This document shows, piece by piece, positions 31,151 through 34,164 of a stretch of 34,164 bases of DNA. Origin of the DNA: an uncultured beta proteobacterium. GTDB lineage: Bacteria; Pseudomonadota; Gammaproteobacteria; Burkholderiales; Rhodocyclaceae. Position 1 is the stretch's first letter; each line of letters starts with the position of its first letter. The translations under genes were made by a program, and so were the position numbers. The stretch is from positions 1 to 34,164 of the forward strand of contig CAIVQO010000046.1 of NCBI GenBank assembly GCA_903908065.1, in the 5' to 3' direction. Under the pieces are notes generated by a model, which did no database searches, had not been told where the DNA came from, and saw only the letters and a list, made by a program, of their open reading frames with translations.

Positions 31151-31230
31151 TCCGAGGAGCGCTGCAAGGTTGGCCCCGCATTGGCGGGGAGGAACCCTAG
31201 GCTCGGAACCTGTTTTCAACGGCGCTCACC
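31151..31230 (+). promoter_or_regulatory. S-adenosylhomocysteine (SAH) riboswitch
   Basis: The sequence matches the SAH riboswitch consensus: TCCGAGGAGCGCTGCAA at the 5' side, AGGCTCGGA in the middle and CAACGGCGCTCACC at the 3' side. Pairings seen directly are GAGCGC (31157-31162) with GCGCTC (31222-31227); TCCGAG (31151-31156) with CTCGGA (31202-31207), the pseudoknot-type pairing; CCCCGC (31174-31179) with GCGGGG (31184-31189), a hairpin with loop ATTG; and GGTT (31168-31171) with AACC (31193-31196). This class binds SAH and turns on genes that recycle it, such as ahcY and metH. It stands directly before metH. Confidence 0.92.
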
Positions 31231-31246
31231 AACCCGACGACATGCG

Positions 31247-31292
31247 CCGGGGCACAGGGTGAGCAGCACGTGGTCATCGCTCCCCGCCCCGG
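31247..31292 (+). promoter_or_regulatory. Possible expression-platform hairpin between riboswitch and metH
   Basis: CCGGGGC (31247-31253) and GCCCCGG (31286-31292) are perfect inverted repeats separated by 32 nt, just ahead of the metH ribosome site GGAGAG (31302-31307). They may form the switching stem of the riboswitch by blocking or freeing translation initiation. This is inference from complementarity alone. Confidence 0.4.
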
Positions 31293-31311
31293 TCATGGAT
31301 TGGAGAGACGC

Positions 31312-34164
31312 ATGACCGCCACTTCCCTCGACACCGCAGGCTGGCAACCCGACCGCAGCGACGAACTGCGCGCGCTTCTCGCGCAACGCATCCTGATCCT
31401 CGACGGCGCCATGGGCACCATGGTCCAGCGCCGCAAGCTGGCCGAGGCCGACTATCGCGGCGAACGCTTTGCGGCTCACCCGAAAGACCTGAAGGGGAAC
31501 AACGACCTGCTGTGCCTGACGCGGCCGGACGTGATCGGCGGCATCCACGAGGCCTACCTCGAAGCCGGCGCCGACATCCTCGAAACCAACAGCTTCAACG
31601 GCACGCGCGTTTCGCAGGGCGAGTACGGCCTGGCCGAGCTGGCCTACGAGCTCAACGTCGCCGCCGCGAAGCTGGCGCGCGGCCTCGCCGACAAGCATTC
31701 GACGCCGGACAAGCCGCGCTTCGTCGCCGGCGTGCTCGGCCCCACCTCGCGCACCGCCTCGCTCTCGCCCGACGTGAACGACCCCGGCGCGCGCAACGTC
31801 ACGTTCGACCAGCTGGTGGCCGACTACTACGAGGCCGCCTGCGGCCTCACCGCCGGCGGCGTGGACATCCTGCTGGTCGAAACCATCTTCGACACGCTGA
31901 ACGCCAAGGCCGCGCTGTTCGCCATCGAGAAGTTCTTCGATGCCGCCGGCCGTCGCTGGCCGCTGATGATTTCCGGCACCATCACCGACGCCTCGGGCCG
32001 CACGCTCTCCGGGCAGACGGTGGGCGCCTTCTGGAATTCGCTGCGCCATGCGCGGCCCTTGTCCTTCGGCTTCAACTGCGCGCTCGGCGCGAAAGACCTG
32101 CGGCCCCACGTCGAGGAGCTCTCGAAACTGGCCGACTGCCTGGTCTCGGTGCATCCCAACGCCGGCCTGCCCAACGCCTTCGGTGGCTACGACGAGCCGC
32201 CCGAGGCCATGGCCGCCGAGATCCGCAGCTGGGCCGACGCCGGACTGATCAACATCGCCGGAGGCTGCTGCGGCACCTCGCCCGACTACATCCGCGCCAT
32301 CGCCGCCACGCTCAAGGACGTCGCTCCGCGCCGTCCCTCCGGCGCCGATTTCCGCCTGCGCCTGTCCGGCCTCGAGGCCTGCAACATCGGCCCCGACAGC
32401 CTGTTCGTCAATGTCGGCGAGCGCACCAACGTCACCGGCTCCAAGGCCTTCGCGCGCATGATCCTCGAAGGCCGCTACGACGACGCCCTGGCCGTCGCCC
32501 GCCAACAGGTGGAGAACGGCGCGCAGGTCGTGGACATCAACATGGACGAAGCCATGCTCGACTCGGTCGCGGCGATGGCGCGCTTCGTCGACCTGGTCGG
32601 TTCCGAGCCCGAGATCTGCAAGGTGCCGCTGATGCTCGACTCCTCGAAATGGGAGGTGATCGAGGCCGGCCTCAAGCGCTTCCAGGGCAAGTGCGTGGTC
32701 AATTCCATCTCGATGAAGGAAGGCGAGGCCAAGTTCCTCGAGCAGGCGCGCCTGGCGCGGCGCTACGGCGCGGCGGTGATCGTGATGGCCTTCGACGAGC
32801 AGGGCCAGGCCGACACGCTGGCGCGCAAGATCGCCATCTGCGGCCGCGCCTACAAGCTGCTGACCGAGGACGGCTTCCCGGCCGAGGACATCATCTTCGA
32901 CCCCAACATCTTCGCCATCGCCACCGGCATTCCCGAGCACGACAACTACGCCGTCGATTTCATCGAGGCGGTGCGCTGGATCCGGCAGAACCTGCCGCAC
33001 GCCCACAGCTCGGGCGGCGTCTCCAACGTCAGCTTCAGCTTCCGCGGCAACGAGCCGGTGCGCGAGGCGATCCACACCGTCTTCCTCTACCACGCGATCA
33101 AGGCCGGGCTCACCATGGGCATCGTCAATGCCGGCCAGCTCGGCGTCTATGACGACCTGGCGCCCGAGCTGCGCGAAGCCGTCGAGGATGTCGTCCTGAA
33201 CCGGAAAGTCGGCGCTGGTGACACGCTGATCGAACTGGCCACCCGCGTGAAAGGCGCCGCGAAGGAGCAGGTGGTCGACCTCGCCTGGCGCGACTGGCCG
33301 GTCGAGAAGCGCCTCGAGCACGCCATGGTCAAGGGCATCACCGAGTACGTCGTCGCCGACACCGAGGAATGCCGCGCTGCCTTGGCCGCCGCCGGCAAGC
33401 CGCCGCTGGCGGTGATCGAAGGCCCGCTGATGAACGGCATGAACACCGTCGGCGACCTGTTCGGCGCCGGCAAGATGTTCCTGCCGCAGGTGGTGAAGTC
33501 GGCGCGCGTCATGAAGCAGGCCGTGGCCCACTTGGTGCCCTTCATCGAGGAGGAGAAACGCCGCACCGGCGCCGCCAGCAAGGGCAAGATCGTGCTGGCC
33601 ACGGTCAAGGGCGACGTCCATGACATTGGCAAGAACATCGTCGGCGTCGTGCTGGGCTGCAACGGCTACGAGATCGTGGACCTCGGCGTCATGGTGCCGG
33701 CGGAGAAGATCCTGCACGCGGCGAAGGAGCATGGTGCGCAGGCGATCGGCCTCTCCGGCCTGATCACGCCCTCGCTCGAGGAGATGAGCCACTTCGCCGC
33801 CGAGATGCAGCGCAATCGCCTCGACGTTCCGCTCCTGATCGGCGGCGCGACGACCAGCCGTGCCCATACCGCGCTGAAGATCGCGCCCAACTACGACCAG
33901 CCGGTGGTCTACGTGCCGGACGCCTCGCGCGCCGTCGGCGTGGTGACGCGCCTGCTGTCGCAGGACATGCGCGCCGCCTACGTCGCCGAGATCGCCGCCG
34001 ACTACGAGAAGGTCCGCGCCCAGCACGCGAACAAGAAGGGCGTGGCGCTGGTGCCGCTTGCCGCGGCGCGCAACAACGCCGCCAAGCTGGCTTACGCACC
34101 CGTGGCGCCGAAGACGCCCGGCATCACGGTGCTGAAGCAGCTCGACCTCGCCGAAATCGCGAAG
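31312..34164 (+). CDS. metH: Cobalamin-dependent methionine synthase (partial, runs off right edge)
   Basis: 951 residues with no stop before the window end; full-length MetH has about 1,230. It methylates homocysteine to methionine using methyl-tetrahydrofolate and cobalamin, in the cytosol. Homocysteine domain (about 1-345): [10 protein letters not shown] and zinc ligands Cys256 (FNCALG), Cys319 and Cys320 (GGCCGT). Pterin domain (about 360-640): [26 protein letters not shown] and [16 protein letters not shown]. Cobalamin cap (about 670-755): [32 protein letters not shown]. Cobalamin-binding domain: DVHDIGKN with His770 as the axial cobalt ligand, then [13 protein letters not shown] and [13 protein letters not shown]. 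The reactivation (SAM) domain would lie beyond the window. The start at 31312 has GGAGAG and follows the SAH riboswitch. One dispersed 12-mer copy lies inside. Confidence 0.97.
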   Translation, partial: MTATSLDTAGWQPDRSDELRALLAQRILILDGAMGTMVQRRKLAEADYRGERFAAHPKDLKGNNDLLCLTRPDVIGGIHEAYLEAGADILETNSFNGTRVSQGEYGLAELAYELNVAAAKLARGLADKHSTPDKPRFVAGVLGPTSRTASLSPDVNDPGARNVTFDQLVADYYEAACGLTAGGVDILLVETIFDTLNAKAALFAIEKFFDAAGRRWPLMISGTITDASGRTLSGQTVGAFWNSLRHARPLSFGFNCALGAKDLRPHVEELSKLADCLVSVHPNAGLPNAFGGYDEPPEAMAAEIRSWADAGLINIAGGCCGTSPDYIRAIAATLKDVAPRRPSGADFRLRLSGLEACNIGPDSLFVNVGERTNVTGSKAFARMILEGRYDDALAVARQQVENGAQVVDINMDEAMLDSVAAMARFVDLVGSEPEICKVPLMLDSSKWEVIEAGLKRFQGKCVVNSISMKEGEAKFLEQARLARRYGAAVIVMAFDEQGQADTLARKIAICGRAYKLLTEDGFPAEDIIFDPNIFAIATGIPEHDNYAVDFIEAVRWIRQNLPHAHSSGGVSNVSFSFRGNEPVREAIHTVFLYHAIKAGLTMGIVNAGQLGVYDDLAPELREAVEDVVLNRKVGAGDTLIELATRVKGAAKEQVVDLAWRDWPVEKRLEHAMVKGITEYVVADTEECRAALAAAGKPPLAVIEGPLMNGMNTVGDLFGAGKMFLPQVVKSARVMKQAVAHLVPFIEEEKRRTGAASKGKIVLATVKGDVHDIGKNIVGVVLGCNGYEIVDLGVMVPAEKILHAAKEHGAQAIGLSGLITPSLEEMSHFAAEMQRNRLDVPLLIGGATTSRAHTALKIAPNYDQPVVYVPDASRAVGVVTRLLSQDMRAAYVAEIAADYEKVRAQHANKKGVALVPLAAARNNAAKLAYAPVAPKTPGITVLKQLDLAEIAK
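33205..33216 (-). repeat. Dispersed 12-mer, copy 8
   Basis: AGCGCCGACTTT on the minus strand, inside metH; the sense strand encodes R-K-V-G-A-G. Confidence 0.7.

Noticed and set aside
31512-33152. A 546-codon plus-strand frame within metH
   Set aside because: Out of frame with MetH and extremely rich in Arg, with no recognisable domain.
31216-34026. A 936-codon open frame antisense to metH
   Set aside because: It is the mirror of metH codon bias in GC-rich DNA. The sense frame is an unmistakable MetH with all metal and cobalamin motifs.

Overview
The window is high-GC, densely packed bacterial chromosome with many ATGA start/stop overlaps. Gene content suggests a betaproteobacterium, most likely a Rhodocyclales-type environmental heterotroph: a SAH riboswitch in front of metH, a TRAP-type malonate cluster, YfcG and YrfG homologues, a DUF3135 protein, HDOD proteins and multi-PAS kinases. 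The lineage is inferred from protein style only; there is no rRNA or other marker gene. No tRNA, rRNA, CRISPR array or prophage was seen.

Layout. (1) 1-637: the first 51 bases (minus strand) are the start of an IS3-family transposase whose element end lies near 142. It is followed by about 500 bp without a convincing gene. (2) 638-3279, minus: an overlapping run of DUF2721 membrane protein, SGNH hydrolase, YfcG-like glutathione transferase and FAH-family hydrolase. (3) 3488-12596, plus: nine tightly packed signalling genes. In order they are an excisionase-type HTH fused to a receiver, a single-domain receiver, a PAS-PAS-GGDEF protein with a degenerate catalytic motif but an intact I-site, an exported amino-acid-type binding protein without a transporter, an HDOD protein with a damaged HD pair, a 984-residue membrane multi-PAS histidine kinase, a second single-domain receiver, a 111-residue stand-alone domain and a second HDOD protein. 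This is the best candidate for an undescribed system. (4) 12616-20989: a malonate-use region. matB and an acyltransferase form one minus-strand unit; malonyl-CoA decarboxylase plus a three-gene TRAP transporter form another. A plus-strand HD-like gene of unknown function lies between them. (5) 21109-28528 and on: a YrfG-like nucleotidase with a DsrE-like protein, an LhgO-like oxidase, two secreted proteins, a DsbB/DsbA-like oxidative pair with a GST-like protein, and a minus-strand run of thioredoxin-like protein, MFS transporter and crotonase. (6) 29269-31056: a DUF3135 protein, two rhodanese proteins and a BamE-like lipoprotein. (7) 31134-34164: promoter, SAH riboswitch and metH, which runs off the right edge.

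How the parts work together. The malonate genes form a route: TRAP uptake, activation to malonyl-CoA by MatB, decarboxylation to acetyl-CoA by MatA. The riboswitch should raise MetH when S-adenosylhomocysteine accumulates. In the signalling region the kinase could feed three receivers, with the exported binding protein as a possible ligand sensor and HDOD/HTH proteins as outputs; this wiring is inference.

Across the whole window a 12-mer, RGCGCCGACTWT, occurs eight times in coding and non-coding DNA on both strands, far more than base composition predicts.
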